This document shows positions 23,561-40,689 of a DNA stretch of 64,000 nucleotides, piece by piece. Numbering within the stretch: position 1 is the stretch's first letter; every line of letters begins with the position of its first letter. The notes beneath the pieces are model-generated. The model was not told where the DNA came from and made no database searches. It saw only the letters and a program-made list of their open reading frames with translations. Position numbers and translations under genes: made by a program. This DNA comes from Diphasiastrum complanatum (lineage: Eukaryota; Streptophyta; Lycopodiopsida; Lycopodiales; Lycopodiaceae), in contig CM055099.1 in NCBI GenBank assembly GCA_029204225.1, positions 56,360,386 to 56,424,385 of the forward strand. Reading direction: 5' to 3'.

Positions 23561-24057
23561 TAGGTGCTGGAGCCCCCAAAGCCTTTCTCTAGGCGTTCTC
23601 TCTCTCCCTCTCTCCACTCTCTTTCTCCTCTCTCTCCGCTCCCTCTCTCTTCTTGCTATGCAAGTGAAGGCGAGGTTGCCGCTCCCAGCGACGGACCCCT
23701 ATGCTACATCGACGACACAATAGTGGCGGCATTGCCAGGGAGCGCCACACTCTCGTCTCGCCGCATAGCTTCTTCTCTTTATTCTCTCCCTCTCCTCTTC
23801 TCTCTCTTGTCTTTTTTCACACAAAAAATCAGATTTTTTAACGTTAGATTATTGTGATTTAGTGTTAGTTTTGTCGTTTTCTTTTTAGATTTTGTCGTTT
23901 TTGTCTTGATTTCTTGTTTGGAAGTGCTATAGGGAGAGATTGTGGGGTGGGAGGTTCAGTTCCTGGCTTCCAACTCTTTCTATAAACCCATAAAATCAGA
24001 AAAATGTTCAAATCTACATTTTTGAGGGGAAAAGAGAGCCAAAATCCCATCCGATTG

Positions 24058-24206
24058 AAATTTTGTTACCATCTTGGTAATCTATGTGGAAGATATCATT
24101 TTGAGTGGTGGAGACAATCAAGATGTGGAGGTTATCAAGACTGCTCTTAAGAAGGAATTTGAGGTGCATGATCTTGGTCATTTACACTACATTTTGGCAG
24201 TCTGTA
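24058..24206 (+). mobile_element. Ty1/copia RT fragment
   Basis: About 50 codons: VTILVIYVEDIILSGGDNQD, then ALKKEFEVHDLGHLHYIL. This is the RT catalytic region; the usual YVDD is YVED here, changing a catalytic Asp to Glu. It stops abruptly near 24,200 and merges with repeat-containing LTR-like DNA. Too short to assign to a family, though the following gag (25,320) could belong to the same element family. Confidence 0.75.
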
Positions 24207-24294
24207 GAATTACAACTGTTTTTACACAATCTGTAGAAATACACTGAGTTTGACAACAGTGTCACATTTTCTCTCTATACAATCCAGACAGTGT

Positions 24295-24470
24295 CGCCTG
24301 TCAAGATTTACGAGTAAAATTACAATGTCGTGTTTTTTGCATTTTAGCGACACTGTCGCCTGTCAAAAATTACGTGTAAAAATGCAATGTCATCTTTTTT
24401 GCATTTTTCGCCTGTCAGAAATTGCGAGTAAAACTGCAGAGTCACAGTTTTTACATTTTTCAAAGTGCCT
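24295..24470. repeat. Three-copy minisatellite, about 52-62 bp unit
   Basis: Unit begins CGCCTGTCA, then (A/G)AATT(A/G)CG(A/T)GTAAAA and ends in TTTTTTGCATTTT. Copies start at 24,295, 24,357 and 24,409. Copy 1 is longer by ACACTGT at its end. Related words (GACACTGTC) flank the array at 24,255-24,294 and 24,540-24,590. It lies upstream of a TATA-like AGTATAAATCAG, so it may be a U3 enhancer array in an LTR. Confidence 0.75.
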
Positions 24471-25319
24471 CAAATGTTAAAAAAATGACTCTAGCAAATT
24501 GTGGAACTACCTCAAATATGAAGGAAATGAGATTTTAGGACACTGTCATTTTTTTTGCAAAAAGCCGACATTGTCATCTTTTTGTGACACTATCAGCAGT
24601 TTTAGTCATTTCTACAGAGTAATAGTTTTAGTTCATTTATGCAGAAAAACTGTTTACGCTCAATTTTCAACGCTTATCAGCAATCAATTTCTAAGAGGGA
24701 ACTGGATGAATGCCAGCGGACACCAACCAACTGGCAATCATTTTACTTAGTATAAATCAGCTGTTCATACATCTCTTTTCAAGTAACGAACCAACATTGT
24801 GAATTGTGAAGGAGTTGAGTGTTATTACACGACGCTTCTTGTGCTCTCATCAAGAAGATCGTTCACAATCAGAAAGTATTGTAGTTAGCTCTCTATCAAG
24901 CTTTCAAGTTTGAACTCTCTTGAGCATTCTAGCTCAATCTTTTAGAGATTTATTTTAGAGCTGCTATTGCGCTACTGCTTATCAGCAGAGCTGCTTATTA
25001 TCAGACTTATTCTCAGTTACTCAGAGACAGTTTAGAGTGTGTGGTTTCTATCCGCTATTGTCTTGCACTCATTAGCATCTGATTTTGTTTTTCTGAGTCA
25101 ATATTATTTCTTATTGTATTCAGTTTATGTCAGAATGCATGCATCTATGTATTGCTTTTGTAACTGATAGATATTGTTTGAGAATTCAATACTTTATGTT
25201 TGGCTACATACTCACTTAGTATTTAGAAAAAGTTAGTTGCTAAAGATTGAACGTGATTTCCAATCACTACTGCTTTGTTCAAATTTTTATAGGCGTAGTC
25301 TAAGAATCTCTTTGAACAT
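24471..25319 (+). repeat. Probable LTR/leader of Cop-G
   Basis: Non-coding sequence with a TATA-like element at about 24,750, then a stretch rich in CTCTATCAAGC and AAGCTTTCAAG words typical of plant LTR R/U5 regions, leading to the gag fragment at 25,320. No clear TG...CA ends or primer site were found, so boundaries are guesses. Confidence 0.35.
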
Positions 25320-25625
25320 ATGGCCAGTTTTGGATCAGTCATAGACGATCAAGACGAAATTATGACATTGCTTTCAAGCTTGCCCTCTACATATGAGAAC
25401 TGGGTGATGATCATATTGACACACTCAAATTTAACTCTTACTAGAGTTATCACTATGTTGCTACAAGAAGACAATAGAAGAAGTCAAGACACTTTGCCTA
25501 CTTCCTCTTCTCAGGCTCTATATGTCAACAAAGGCTCTAAGCGACAGAAGCAGGAAAAGCTCCAAGAAGGCTACAACGAATCAAAGATAGACTCAAAGTT
25601 AAGGTCAATCATCAAATCCACAGTA
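25320..25625 (+). mobile_element. Ty1/copia gag fragment (Cop-G)
   Basis: 102 residues matching the Copia gag (UBN2-like) pattern: IDDQDEIMTLLSSLPSTYEN, then a hydrophobic stretch and a VITMLLQEDNRR segment followed by a Ser/Lys-rich tail. Gag packages element RNA. The frame ends where repeat R2 begins; the zinc knuckle is missing. Confidence 0.75.
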
Positions 25626-26640
25626 TAAGGGAAGCTCCCTAAGATGCTTCTTACAAGACAAAACACAATTGAAAACACACTATGGAGCAACCACCCAACC
25701 AAGTAGAAGCAACCAATCAACTCTAGAAGCTTCACCCCCAAGCCAAGGAACAAGAGGCATGAATGTAGAGTGAAACCCTGGCAATGAATCCATGATCACA
25801 ATAAGGAGTAGGTGAGTTTGGCCTCAATATATAGAGCCAAAAGCATCATGAGCACATAGCCATGCATAGCCCTAAGTTCCCTATACATAGATTCACCTAG
25901 AATAGAGTCCTATGCATGGACCACCTATTCATAGAATTGCTATTGATAACTCTACACATGCATACATTGTCTCATACCTTGTCTAAACTCCATTTAGTGT
26001 ATTCTGGGCCGCACAAGGATATTAGTTACTTTTGAGTCACATCCAGTATGACGTGGCATAACTAACAACTTGATTTACTGGAGTACCGTGTATCCAAGAC
26101 TAGGAGTATACTGAATCCTACTTACTGGTCATGGACATAACATTCTTATCTCCTTAAACTGTTTCTATCCTTAGAAACTCTCTAAATAGGAAGGAATAAC
26201 AACAATAGTTATTTTAACTTTAAATATCAACCTAGAAAGTCATTATCCTTAGTCTAACTTTCACATCAAACAAGTACTCATAGCTAATCCTATTCCAAGT
26301 GATAATCTTTGCATGGAGTACAGCTCATGTTTGAAAAAGTACACTAAGCAATAAATTTTCCAACTGGGTTATATTCACCATAAGTTAGTAACATCACGTT
26401 CATGTAAAGCATGTACATGAAATATTGGGGGAGATAACCTAACTTAAGATATTAAAGTTAAAATAATAAGAAAATAATTATAATTACAGTTTGAAATTAT
26501 CCACAACTCTGACAGATAATTCATAAGCTTCCAAGTACAAATATCCTTAGAATCCAAATTCTAAGATATGATAATTCATTCAATTAGAATCTCTAGGAAC
26601 ATCATTAAGATATAGAACCAACTTGATCAACAAGCAAACA
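25626..26640. repeat. Insertion in Cop-G containing repeat R2, copy 2
   Basis: Non-coding DNA separating the Copia gag from its protease. 25,670-26,170 is the second copy of R2 (see 17,441-17,960), sharing TATGGAGCA, TGACGTGGCATAACTAA and CATGGACATAACATTCTT. The exact insertion ends and a target duplication could not be identified by eye. Confidence 0.55.
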
Positions 26641-27605
26641 CAGTTTCATCATCTTCTCGAGTTGAAGTGGACAAAGGCACATTTATGGTTAAAGACCAAA
26701 GCGCATTTGTGGATGATTCATGGTTTTTTTATTCTAGAGCAACTCAACACATGACCAATCAACGTGAGATTTTCAATTCCTACATGACATACAACATGAA
26801 AAAATTTATTCATCTTGGTGACAATAGTACTCACACTTTTGAAGGTGAAGATACTGTAAGATTGCAATTCCAGCATGATCAATTCAAACTACTATCAAAG
26901 GTTTTATATGTTTCTAAACTCTCTACAAATCTGTTATCAGTAAGTAGTATTACAGATTTAGGTCATAAGGTAGAATTCAAATCTGATCAATGCAAAATTA
27001 TTGATAGGAGTAGTAAGATCCTTGCACTAGGCAAGAGGCAGGGTTACTTATATAGATTGGCACATTGTTATTCTGAGTCTAGTCAAGCCTTGAAAGTCTT
27101 TGTTCTTGTCAATAAAGCATTACTATGGCATCATCGCTTAGGACAATTGAATTATGCATCTCATGTTCAGACAATCCATGGTTCTTGATCTCGATATCCT
27201 TTTGGTAAGGTCGAACTCTCTGTCTGTCATGGCTGCATCTTTGGAAAGCAAACTAGGATTCTTTTTAGACCAAGTCATAGACATGCAGCAAAAGGTCTAT
27301 TAGATGTTGTTCATACAGATATATGTGGACCTATGCAAACTCCATCATTGCTAGATACAAAGTATTTCATTTTTTTTATTGATGAATTCTCTAGAAGAAC
27401 AGCTGTTTATTTCATTAAACAAAAATTAGAGGCTTTCATCAAATTCAGACAATTCAAAGAGCATGCTGAGAATTATACTGCCAAATGAATCAAAGCATTG
27501 AGGTCAGATAACGGGGGAGAATACATCTTCACCGAATTCAAGGAGTATTGCCTTAACAACAGCATTGATGTGGAGTCTTATTATCTCACATTATCCAAGT
27601 TTTGT
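26641..27605 (+). mobile_element. Ty1/copia protease-integrase fragment (Cop-G)
   Basis: Frame 26,667-27,188 encodes a protease domain whose active site reads FFYSRATQHMT instead of DSGATxHMT: the catalytic Asp is Tyr and the Gly is Arg, so it is dead. It then has LLSVSSITDLGHKVEF and the GAG-pre-integrase motif LLWHHRLGQLNY. After a stop, integrase continues with CHGCIFGKQ, VHTDICGPM (first Asp), FFIDEFSRR, a stop at about 27,487, and RSDNGGEYIFTEF (second Asp). It ends at about 27,605 before the catalytic Glu. RT and RNase H are absent. Confidence 0.85.
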
Positions 27606-28170
27606 CATATATTGTAAAAAAATTTCAATTTTTATATATGTAAAATGTGCTATAGTGCCTAAATTCATGTAAAGGCCTATTATGCACTTTGTAAATTCAT
27701 ATTTTGAGTAGAAGTTGCGACGTTTTATAAGAGACACAATAGAAGTTCAGAACCGACATTTGACGATTTGTAAGCGACATTGAGGCTGAAGAACATTCCT
27801 ATAAGGACAGCACTTTGTGCCATTGTACATACGCATTTCTACACAGAGCTGAGTATCAATAGAGAGTGAAGAGCAAGTTCCTATAGCTTGAGCATTCTTT
27901 CCCTCTGCTATCTTTCACAGAATTACTTCTTATCATTTGTGCAAATACACTCTGTATGATCTGTTATTGATTGTGATACTGTTCTGTTTGCGTCACACAC
28001 ATTTCTTACGTTATACTGAATTTTAGTTACTCTAACATGGATTTTCCGGCGACACCAGCAAGTAACAATTTTGACTAATGTGTGCATGGAATTAGCGGAA
28101 GCTGTTAAGCATAACCTTTAGCATAACTTCCTTCAAACTCTGAATGAGCTATGTGTTCAGATAATGAGAT
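27606..28170 (+). other. LTR-like non-coding region
   Basis: Contains a TATA-like TTTTATAAGAGACAC at about 27,724, CT-rich R-like sequence, and ATGGATTTTCCGGCGACACC at about 28,038 that could be a gag start soon closed by a stop. This arrangement suggests the 5' end of another Copia, but no terminal repeats or primer site are visible. Confidence 0.3.
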
Positions 28171-28871
28171 TGTGAAGAATTGCCAAAAATTCGCAAATCT
28201 AGCTTGATCAAAATCCATGAAGAATAGTGTAAATTTTGTACATAATTGGGTTCCACAAATGTATGGCCAAAATGCCACGTGGCAACCCACTCCTAATATA
28301 GGCTAGGTCAAGTCAAGAGAGTTGGTCATGTCTATTTGGTGGTCATCCCTACTTTATAGGACCTACACCTAAGTTTAAGGTGAAAATTTGACCAACTAGC
28401 TACCTACCAAGCATAACTCTAGGATCTAGGCTAGGGTTTTATTTTAGGGCAAGAAGGGTGAGTTAACTTCCTTATTACATGCTGGAAATCCACCTAACTT
28501 CAAGAAGGAAGTCGAATTTGCCATGTATTCCAAGCTCCCATAGTGAGAAGATAGAAAATTTTTGGAGCTCATTGGCAATCTCAAGCTAGCTCACTATGTA
28601 CATTGAGTTTTTGTGATCCAAATGCAACCAAATCAATTTCTACTTGTTTCTTAGGTTGAAGGCCATACTACAGCCTGTAGTAAACATGTGTGGGCTCGTA
28701 TTTCAATGCTGATTAATGCCTTTGATTGTTAATGGTTGTTGTTTGTCAAATTGCCAATCTAGATCAACTTTTTTGTGTCTAGTTTTTTTATAGATTGTTA
28801 AGCAAGCATCCAATCACTGTTGTGGATCTTTTGTAGATCCATTTATGGTCCTAAAGTACAGTACTTTCACA
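28171..28871 (+). repeat. Plus-strand LTR, diverged Cop-A type
   Basis: 701 bp starting TGTGAAGAATTGCC and ending CAGTACTTTCACA. It is the opposite orientation of the Cop-A LTR and clearly related to it, with many differences. It contains TACAGCCTGTAGTAAACATG and a CACACGTGTG-like ACATGTGTGG at about 28,685. Confidence 0.85.
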
Positions 28872-28890
28872 TGGTATCAGAGCCAAGTAC
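28872..28890 (+). other. Primer-binding site (initiator-Met tRNA type)
   Basis: TGGTATCAGAGCCAAGTAC directly follows the LTR, identical to the Cop-A site. Confidence 0.92.
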
Positions 28891-29430
28891 AAGAACATAA
28901 GCCATTGATCTAATGCAAATCCATTTTTAGCAAGTTTTGGTGCTAAAAACTAGTATTGAGAGGGCAAGCTAGAATCTTGATTTTGGTGAGGAGATTTGAT
29001 CCCAAACTTGGTAGGGGTCCAAATCCGTACTATACACATGTGTGGGCACCTCTGAACCTGAATTTAATGCATGGTATTCATTCGATCCAAAGAAATTCAA
29101 TCTGTGAGCTTTTGATGTAATTTCTGGTGGAAATCTTAGGATAAGCTACCAAGCTTGAGTGCCATTGATTAGATTTGACTTAGGGTCATAAGATCTAATT
29201 AATCTAGGCTGAAATAATGTCCTCTAAACTTGTTTTACAGGTCTTGAAAGTACATCAAAAAGTGTGAAAGAGATTAAGTCATTTTTTTGTCCAGAAATAG
29301 CCAAAATTGGCAAGATTTGATTGTAAGTAGATTTCACATCATCTTATCTTCATTCCAACTTTGTGAGGGAGTGCTAGAGCTGAGATTATAAGTCCACTTG
29401 TTGGATTAGAAATCTAATTTGTGTGAAACA
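28891..29430 (+). other. Cop-A-type leader, cut before gag
   Basis: Matches, in opposite orientation, the leader at 10,540-11,022 and 4,145-4,583. It ends at GTGTGAAACACTACAA, about 85 bp before the expected gag ATG, where it joins minus-strand element B head-to-head. So this element has a promoter, primer site and leader but no genes. Confidence 0.8.
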
Positions 29431-30298
29431 CTACAAAAGAGCTTATTCTCATAAGAAGTTTACAACTTGCCTTTAAGATTGAAAACTTACAATTTTCATC
29501 TTTACGAATGAACACATTATTCATGATCTTATTGAAACCAAAAGATCCTACATTATGAAGATATTTCCATTTCCTTGACTTCATAACTAATGTAAGCTTA
29601 CAAGGAAAACATATTTTGCTATCTTTTAAGGCATCACACTCAACTAGTATTGCCTTAATCCACCTTTGAGATACAAAAATCTCTTCAAAGCAAAATGGTT
29701 CTTCATGAGTTGAAATGAGAGCATAAATGAAACTATATTCATTTTGTGATTGCTCCTTATTCTTGACTGATTGCTCTTGGATAATAACAATAAGTTTGAA
29801 CTTGTCCAAAGTTACAAACAAAATACTTTCCAAGGACATAAAATAAATCCAAGTTACTTTCATGAAAGTGGCATCTATCTTTGCATCTTGAACCAAACAA
29901 TACACTTCCAAATGAAAATTTTCAAAAGATTCAACATGTGTTGTGATGGAATCTTGAAGACAAATATTTCAAGTCCTTGTGAGACTCCAAGCCTCATTCA
30001 CCTTTCCACAAAGAAAACACCTTTCCTTGGACTTGTCCTTCTTGTATTTGCATTTTGAACTTGAAGCTCCATCCTTCACCTCGGCCCCCTTGCTTTGGTT
30101 CTCCTTGGATGGATTGGTCTTCTTTTTGTAGCATCTTGAGAAAATATATCCTCCCTTGCCACAAAGGTTGCACTCAGGATCCTTTCTTTCCCTCAATAGG
30201 ATGCCACCTATTGATGCCATGTGAATAAAAACCTGTGACATGATTCTACAAATGTAATTTGTGACTTTCAAGAGACTAGAGTTGAACATCTTCAACAA
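29414..30298 (-). pseudogene. Element B copy 1: gag-derived zinc-finger region and first Copia-derived domain
   Basis: Two minus frames closely matching 57,540-58,398. The first (29,969-30,298) has a zinc-knuckle-like CNLCGKGGYIFSRC with Tyr where His is expected, a Lys-rich stretch, and CFLCGKVNEAW; it is then closed by a TGA where copy 2 has a Cys codon. The second (29,414-29,911) includes HEEPFCFEEIF then SQRWIKAILVECDAL, which resembles the Copia pol segment just before RT, followed by sequence with no Copia counterpart. The end is truncated by the junction at 29,430. No protease, integrase or RT. Confidence 0.65.
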
Positions 30299-31763
30299 AC
30301 TAGAAGGATCTACGAAAGATCTAGCTCACAAACCTAAGAATCAATCTTCACAGTAATGACTAGTCACTTGGAAACTTTTCTTTGATCACTAAGACAAAAG
30401 CACACAATCTTTGAATCAAATCACTAAAGAAATCAAATCCAATCTCCTATTGGACTCATCAAATACCAATGACTCTTTCTTTTGAAAGTTGAAATGGATA
30501 TGAAAAAGATTTGACACCTAGATTTTCCTTTTCACTTGACTAGTTCTCTCAACACTTGAGATTCTTGAACAAAAGATGGGTTTTGTTTCAAATACATGAA
30601 AATCAAACTTAATCACTTCTTTAGGACTCACTCTTGACCCAAATAATCTCACACTTGAAATTTAGAATGAATTTGATTTGATTTGACAACAAACTATACC
30701 CCCAATTTTTTACAAAACTTAAAAATTAGACAACTAGAGATTCACAAAGATCTCAACCATGCATGAAATCTCAAATATGGACTCCTCCTCATTCTAGACA
30801 TCCAATGGGATCACAAATTGACCCTCACACTCTCACAAAGAAAGTTGAATAGAACTAATTTGAGTTTCATACATTCTATGTCAATTTTTGCTCAACAAAT
30901 TGAATTCAATCACTCCTATTGGATTACACCAATTACTCTACTTTTTAAGACTTGGAATGAAATTCAAAATCAAAAGTTGTGATTTTTCTCACTAAGATAT
31001 TGTGCTTCAAAGAGCTAATACCACTTAGAAAGATTTGATCACCTAGGAGAAGACTAATTCTTCACCTATAACAACACGTAACGAACTTCTAGATCTTGCG
31101 CTCTACAAAGGAAGGAACTCTTAGAAAATTGGATCTTGAAATCTTTGAGGGTTTCTAGTGCATATAGAGCATCTATGCAAATCTTTTGTATAATTTGACA
31201 TAGATTGGCTTAAATTGAGAGTTCTAGAAAAGAGATTGAGATCCAAGTCACATTGTTCAACCCTACTCATTTGTTTGAGTGATTGTAAGGTTTGAAAGAG
31301 TCATTAAGGTACAATGGATTTCAACCTCTCACATTGCATATCACTCCTTAATCTATGATTTTTAGCAAAATCTCTCTCAACTTCAACATGCACTCAAAAA
31401 ATCACAAATAATCAATTAATGCACCAAATTCAAGCTTCAAATTTAATTTTTTGGCTGATCTAATCCAAGAACTAATCAAATGATTAGATTTACTATAGAA
31501 AATGCTTGATTTTGCAATAAAAATCACTCAAATTGGGTATGTGAGTCAAATTCTAAAAAATTTTGAAATTTCTCAACCAAAACCGGAGCTGTACAGCCTC
31601 ACACGTGTGAAAAAGGTTCCTACAGCCCACAACAAGATCTGGACCAAAAATTTTGAGGATAGCTATCAAATCCAACTCGCTACACAAAATTTGACTAGTT
31701 TCCAAAAAACTGCTAATTTCGGCTTTGGTTTGAATTAACCCTATCAATTTCAACAAAACCTCT
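30299..31763 (-). other. Element B leader (about 1.46 kb), non-coding
   Basis: Lies between primer site and the zinc-finger frame. No long frame. 30,299-30,590 matches 58,399-58,680. A CACACGTGTG palindrome sits at 31,600-31,609. The long leader is unusual for a Copia and is more like non-autonomous LTR elements. Confidence 0.6.
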
Positions 31764-31783
31764 TGTACTAGGCTCTGATACCA
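31764..31783 (-). other. Primer-binding site of element B
   Basis: Minus strand TGGTATCAGAGCCTAGTAC abuts the LTR start. Initiator-Met tRNA type, with one change from Cop-A after the invariant core. Confidence 0.9.
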
Positions 31784-32616
31784 TGTGCAAAAAAAGTACA
31801 AAAAGGACCAAGAGTGGATCCTAATCTGATCCTCAAGAGGGATTGGTTGTCAGATTAATTGATCTATCAATCTACTTCAGATTAAGATCAATCTAGATCA
31901 ATTCTAGACACAAAATCCTAACAAGAACAATCATTAATTGAAGGTAAATGTACTTTCTGGTTTCACACGTGTGAAAAAACTCTCTGAGTACGGACTCCAA
32001 CCTGAAAATCAAGTACACATTGATAGAACCTCAAAACAATCAAAACAAATGTAGACAAATGGAGAGAATCACTCAAAATTGCTTCCAAAACCAAGATTGG
32101 TGTCTCACACTGATTATGGCCAAATGTGGCTCTATATATACAATAAGTGGGAGCTCGTGGTATGATCATCCCTCTGATCCCACATGTGTGAAGGTGCTTT
32201 GTCATGTGCTGATTCATCATGCAAAACTGACACTTGGACAAAACCTTCTATTTTGAGCACTTTTGGTCTATTTTCCTTCTATATGGAGATCTACTTGAAA
32301 ATCTTCTAGAAGTAAAAATTCGTCTACTTCAACTTATTCCACACATGTGAGCAATCCTCTACACATGGTATGTGACATCTAACCAAAGGATGTGGCTCAT
32401 GCAAGCAATAGACTGATGCCATGTGTCACATGTCTAGAAAACTAGTTTTTGGCCTTTTTAGCCACTAGAACTTGAATTAAATCATATGTACAACCTATAT
32501 GATTATGGTACATGACAAGTACACGATTTTCACAAGTGGGAACAGGCTCCACACATGTGTGTTTATCTATATACAAGATTTTTGGCCTCCTTCAAGCTTA
32601 TTTTTGCATTTTTCAC
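31784..32616 (-). repeat. 5' LTR of element B copy 1
   Basis: 833 bp, starts TGTGCAAAAA and ends TTTTTCACA. Carries CACACGTGTG at 31,964-31,973 followed by GAGTACGGAC. A TATA-like run lies at about 32,134 (TATATATA). The right end abuts the Cop-C integrase at 32,617. Confidence 0.85.
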
Positions 32617-33400
32617 AAATATGCACATCCGAGTGTATGTGTTCAAGAGGATGAGATGACTTTGTGATGGAGTTAGGAAACACCTTCTTATGTGCCTTAA
32701 ATAAAGCACAGACTAAAAAAATCTTGTCTTCCTTCCCAATAGACCTTGGTAGGCCTAAAGCATACTCCTTCTTGATCATAGCCTCCATGGAACCCGAGTT
32801 GACATGTCCAAGTCTTTTGTGCCATAAAGTGAAGGTAGATATCTTGCTCTTCTCGGGCAACATGACAACATTAATATCCACAAATGCATCCAACTTATAA
32901 AGTTTGCCAAGTCTAGTGCCCTTAGCCACTATCTTATCTCTCTTCTTGATGAAACATTCATTTGAAGCAAAATCAACATTGAAACCATTGTCTACCATTT
33001 GGCCAACACTTAGTAGATTCTTTGTTATTGTAGGAATGCACAAAACACCTTCTATGTTGATCTTTTTGGAAGATCCTAAGCAAAGGGGAATGCTACAAAC
33101 TCCTTCAATCTTACAAGCTTCATCATTTGTTGTAAAGATAGATTTTATAGGTCCATCATAAGATAAGAGAGAAGAGAAAAACTCCCTTTTGCTAGTCATG
33201 TGTGAACTAGCACCCGAATCGATCCACCAAGGATCTTCTCCTTTGAAGCTTGCTAAAGAAAATATGGACATCATGAGAGAGTCCTCATGTGAACTCTCCT
33301 CCTCCTCCTCGTTGCTCATGTTGGCTTGGCTTTGATCTTGCTTCCTCTTGAAGCATTCCGAGGCATAATGCCCCATCTTGCTACAATAGTAGCACTTCAC
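32617..33400 (-). mobile_element. Cop-C zinc knuckle, protease and integrase N-terminus
   Basis: The minus frame 32,567-33,400 encodes CYYCSKMGHYASEC (CX2CX4HX4C), a Glu-rich linker, the protease site DSGASSHMT, LLSVGQMVDNG, then LWHKRLGHVNS and HSDVH, the start of the integrase core. It is cut at 32,617 by the LTR of element B, whose end supplies the last residues. The protease would mature Gag-Pol; this one looks intact but is orphaned from RT. Confidence 0.9.
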
Positions 33401-33958
33401 CTTGGATTTGTCCTTCTTGACTTTGGTGGTTGATGGAGATGCCTTTGAGGGTCCTTCTTGATCCTCAAGCTTTGTTGAAGCCTTCTTTAATGTTGATCCT
33501 TTGCCTTTTTACTTCCCTTTTTTTTTGGTGAAGAGAGCTTGGTCATCTCCACCTTGGATGGAAAGTCTATCCATCCTCTCTTGCATTTGGCTCCTTCTTG
33601 ACTCCTCGGCCATGAGTGTGCCTTGGAGCTCTTCAAGTATGGGTAGCTTACCCATAATTGCATATCCCTGAACCAAATTGTCAAATTCAAAGCTTAATCC
33701 ATTCAATATGAGTTGAACAAGCTCTTCATCCTTGATAGGATCAACTATGAAGGCTAGTTCTTTGTTCAATTTCTTCACTCTTAAGAAAAAAGTATGTGCA
33801 CTCTCTCCTTTCTTTTGATAGCTTCTATAGATTTGATTCTTCAAAGCTAACATCCTAGTTTGGTTCTTGGATTCATAGACCTTTTGCAAAGTCTCCCAAG
33901 CATCTTGAGCCGAAGTGCAATCTCCTACCTCTCCTAAGAGTTCATTTGCAGCATTCAT
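33401..33958 (-). mobile_element. Cop-C gag
   Basis: 149 codons (33,509-33,958) of Copia gag: AWETLQKVYESKNQTRMLALKN, a YQKKGESAHTFFLRVKKL segment and ELVQLILNGL. A frame change at about 33,505, in a run of T residues on the plus strand, separates it from the zinc knuckle. The first part of gag upstream of 33,958 is missing or diverged. Confidence 0.88.
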
Positions 33959-34697
33959 TTGTAAAAAGACCTTATCCCACTTCTTAGGGACCTGAAAAGA
34001 TCAGTAATAGACTTCCTATAAAGATCTAAGAATGATCTCTAACAAAATCAAATCATAGAATACTAGAAACAATGCACTTGCTTGATTGAAGTAGACAATA
34101 CTAGTAGAATTGCCCCTCTTTCTATAAAGAACATTAAAGCTTCCAAATGATCTGATCAAGATTGAATTTCAGCAACCTAATATACTTCCAAAATCACTTG
34201 TAAAAGATTTAAATGGAACTTAATGAGGATGCAACACAATCTACTATCCAATCACAAGCAAAAAATGATCAAAATTGATGAAAAATTGATCTAATTTGGT
34301 GCATAAGTCAAGCAATGGTTGGACTGAACCTAAATCACTTTAGGAGGTGCCTACTACACCTTAGAACAGCCTTGAAGATTCCCCAAAACTCTGATCTTCC
34401 CTCTCCTTGAATGCTAGAAAGCCTTCTCTATGAAATCACCTCCAAAACTCGCTTAGAAATTAATGCTTGGAGCAAGCAAAACTTGCTATCTTGGTAATGT
34501 GAATTGAATTCAACTTTGCCTCTGGTTTTAGACACCTAAACACCTGCAAATGAAGTCACACAACACCAATCTCCAATGTATTTGACTCACTTTGAGTTCT
34601 AGAATCAATACTAGATGCTAAGATCCAATCTACACAAGATTTAGATCAAAAATTGTGATCAAATTGAATGAAAACCAAGGATTTAGCTCATTTCAGC
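33959..34697 (-). other. Cop-C leader
   Basis: Non-coding, between gag and the primer site; no feature beyond position supports this. Confidence 0.6.
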
Positions 34698-34715
34698 CTT
34701 TAGGCCCTGATACCA
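34698..34715 (-). other. Primer-binding site of Cop-C
   Basis: Minus strand TGGTATCAGGGCCTAAAG, the initiator-Met type with one mismatch (A to G) in the core. Confidence 0.85.
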
Positions 34716-35390
34716 TGTAAAAATTACAGCAAATAAGGATCCTAAAACACTTGAAATGATGAGGGAAACAATAGATTATGATTTCATAAGATTAGCACAA
34801 GTTGAACCATCAAAATCCATCAAAAATCTATGCTTGAACCTCACTAAATGGCCCAAATCCTTGAAGAAGGCTTCACACGTGTGAAAGTACGGCCTCCCAC
34901 AGTCTGAGTACTGTACACCAGGCCTACATTCAATCCTATAATCATTAGTAATCACAAGTACTCAAACAATTGTGAACATAGAGAGCAATTGCACCATTAT
35001 GAGAGAAAAAACATGAAATTGCTTGATTGATTTTGGTGAGATATCATCACCTATATATACATGATCCATCACGGTTTTGGGGAGTAGCCCTAAACCTATC
35101 CCTAATGCTAATTTTGGTGGATCTTTCATTCCTACCAAGTTAGGGTTGGAATCTTGGAGATCCCTCAACAATGTAAAAACTACCAAAAATAGCTCCTACT
35201 TTTTCTCTCTTGTATCTAAGCATGATTTGGACTCATTCCAAAGGTTCTAGCACTAAGGTCAACTTGAGAACATCCTTATGAATGGAATCCTATCCTATTT
35301 GGCACGTGTGACAAGCCACATCATGACCGTCTAACTATTTACAAGTCATATGACCAAAACTAGTCAAGCTAGAATTGTGAATTTTTAATA
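34716..35390 (-). repeat. 5' LTR of Cop-C (right end approximate)
   Basis: Starts TGTAAAAATTACAGC. CACACGTGTG at 34,874-34,883 is followed at once by AAAGTACGGCC. A TATATATA-type run at about 35,053 gives a minus-strand TATA box. The terminal CA could not be fixed; the end may have been lost near 35,390. Confidence 0.7.
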
Positions 35391-35570
35391 CTATTACCCT
35401 AAAACATCTTGTCTTCTCCTCAATAACTCAGCTAGTTATATGGATCTGCAATGGGCATAATGGTTTATTAGGATATTGTGAAAGATTGAAAAATTATGGA
35501 AATACATTTTCAATGCAAAGGATTCAGTTTTTGGAGAGTCAAGTAAGATTTATGTCTTCTTACTATCATG

Positions 35571-40689
<5,119 letters not shown>

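Noticed and set aside
23564-23857. 97-residue Ser/Leu/Pro-rich frame after the CT repeat
   Set aside because: Low-complexity translation of CT-rich LTR-like DNA.
24295-24470. CRISPR-like regular repeats
   Set aside because: Units are contiguous and diverged, without unique spacers, in a eukaryotic LTR-like context.
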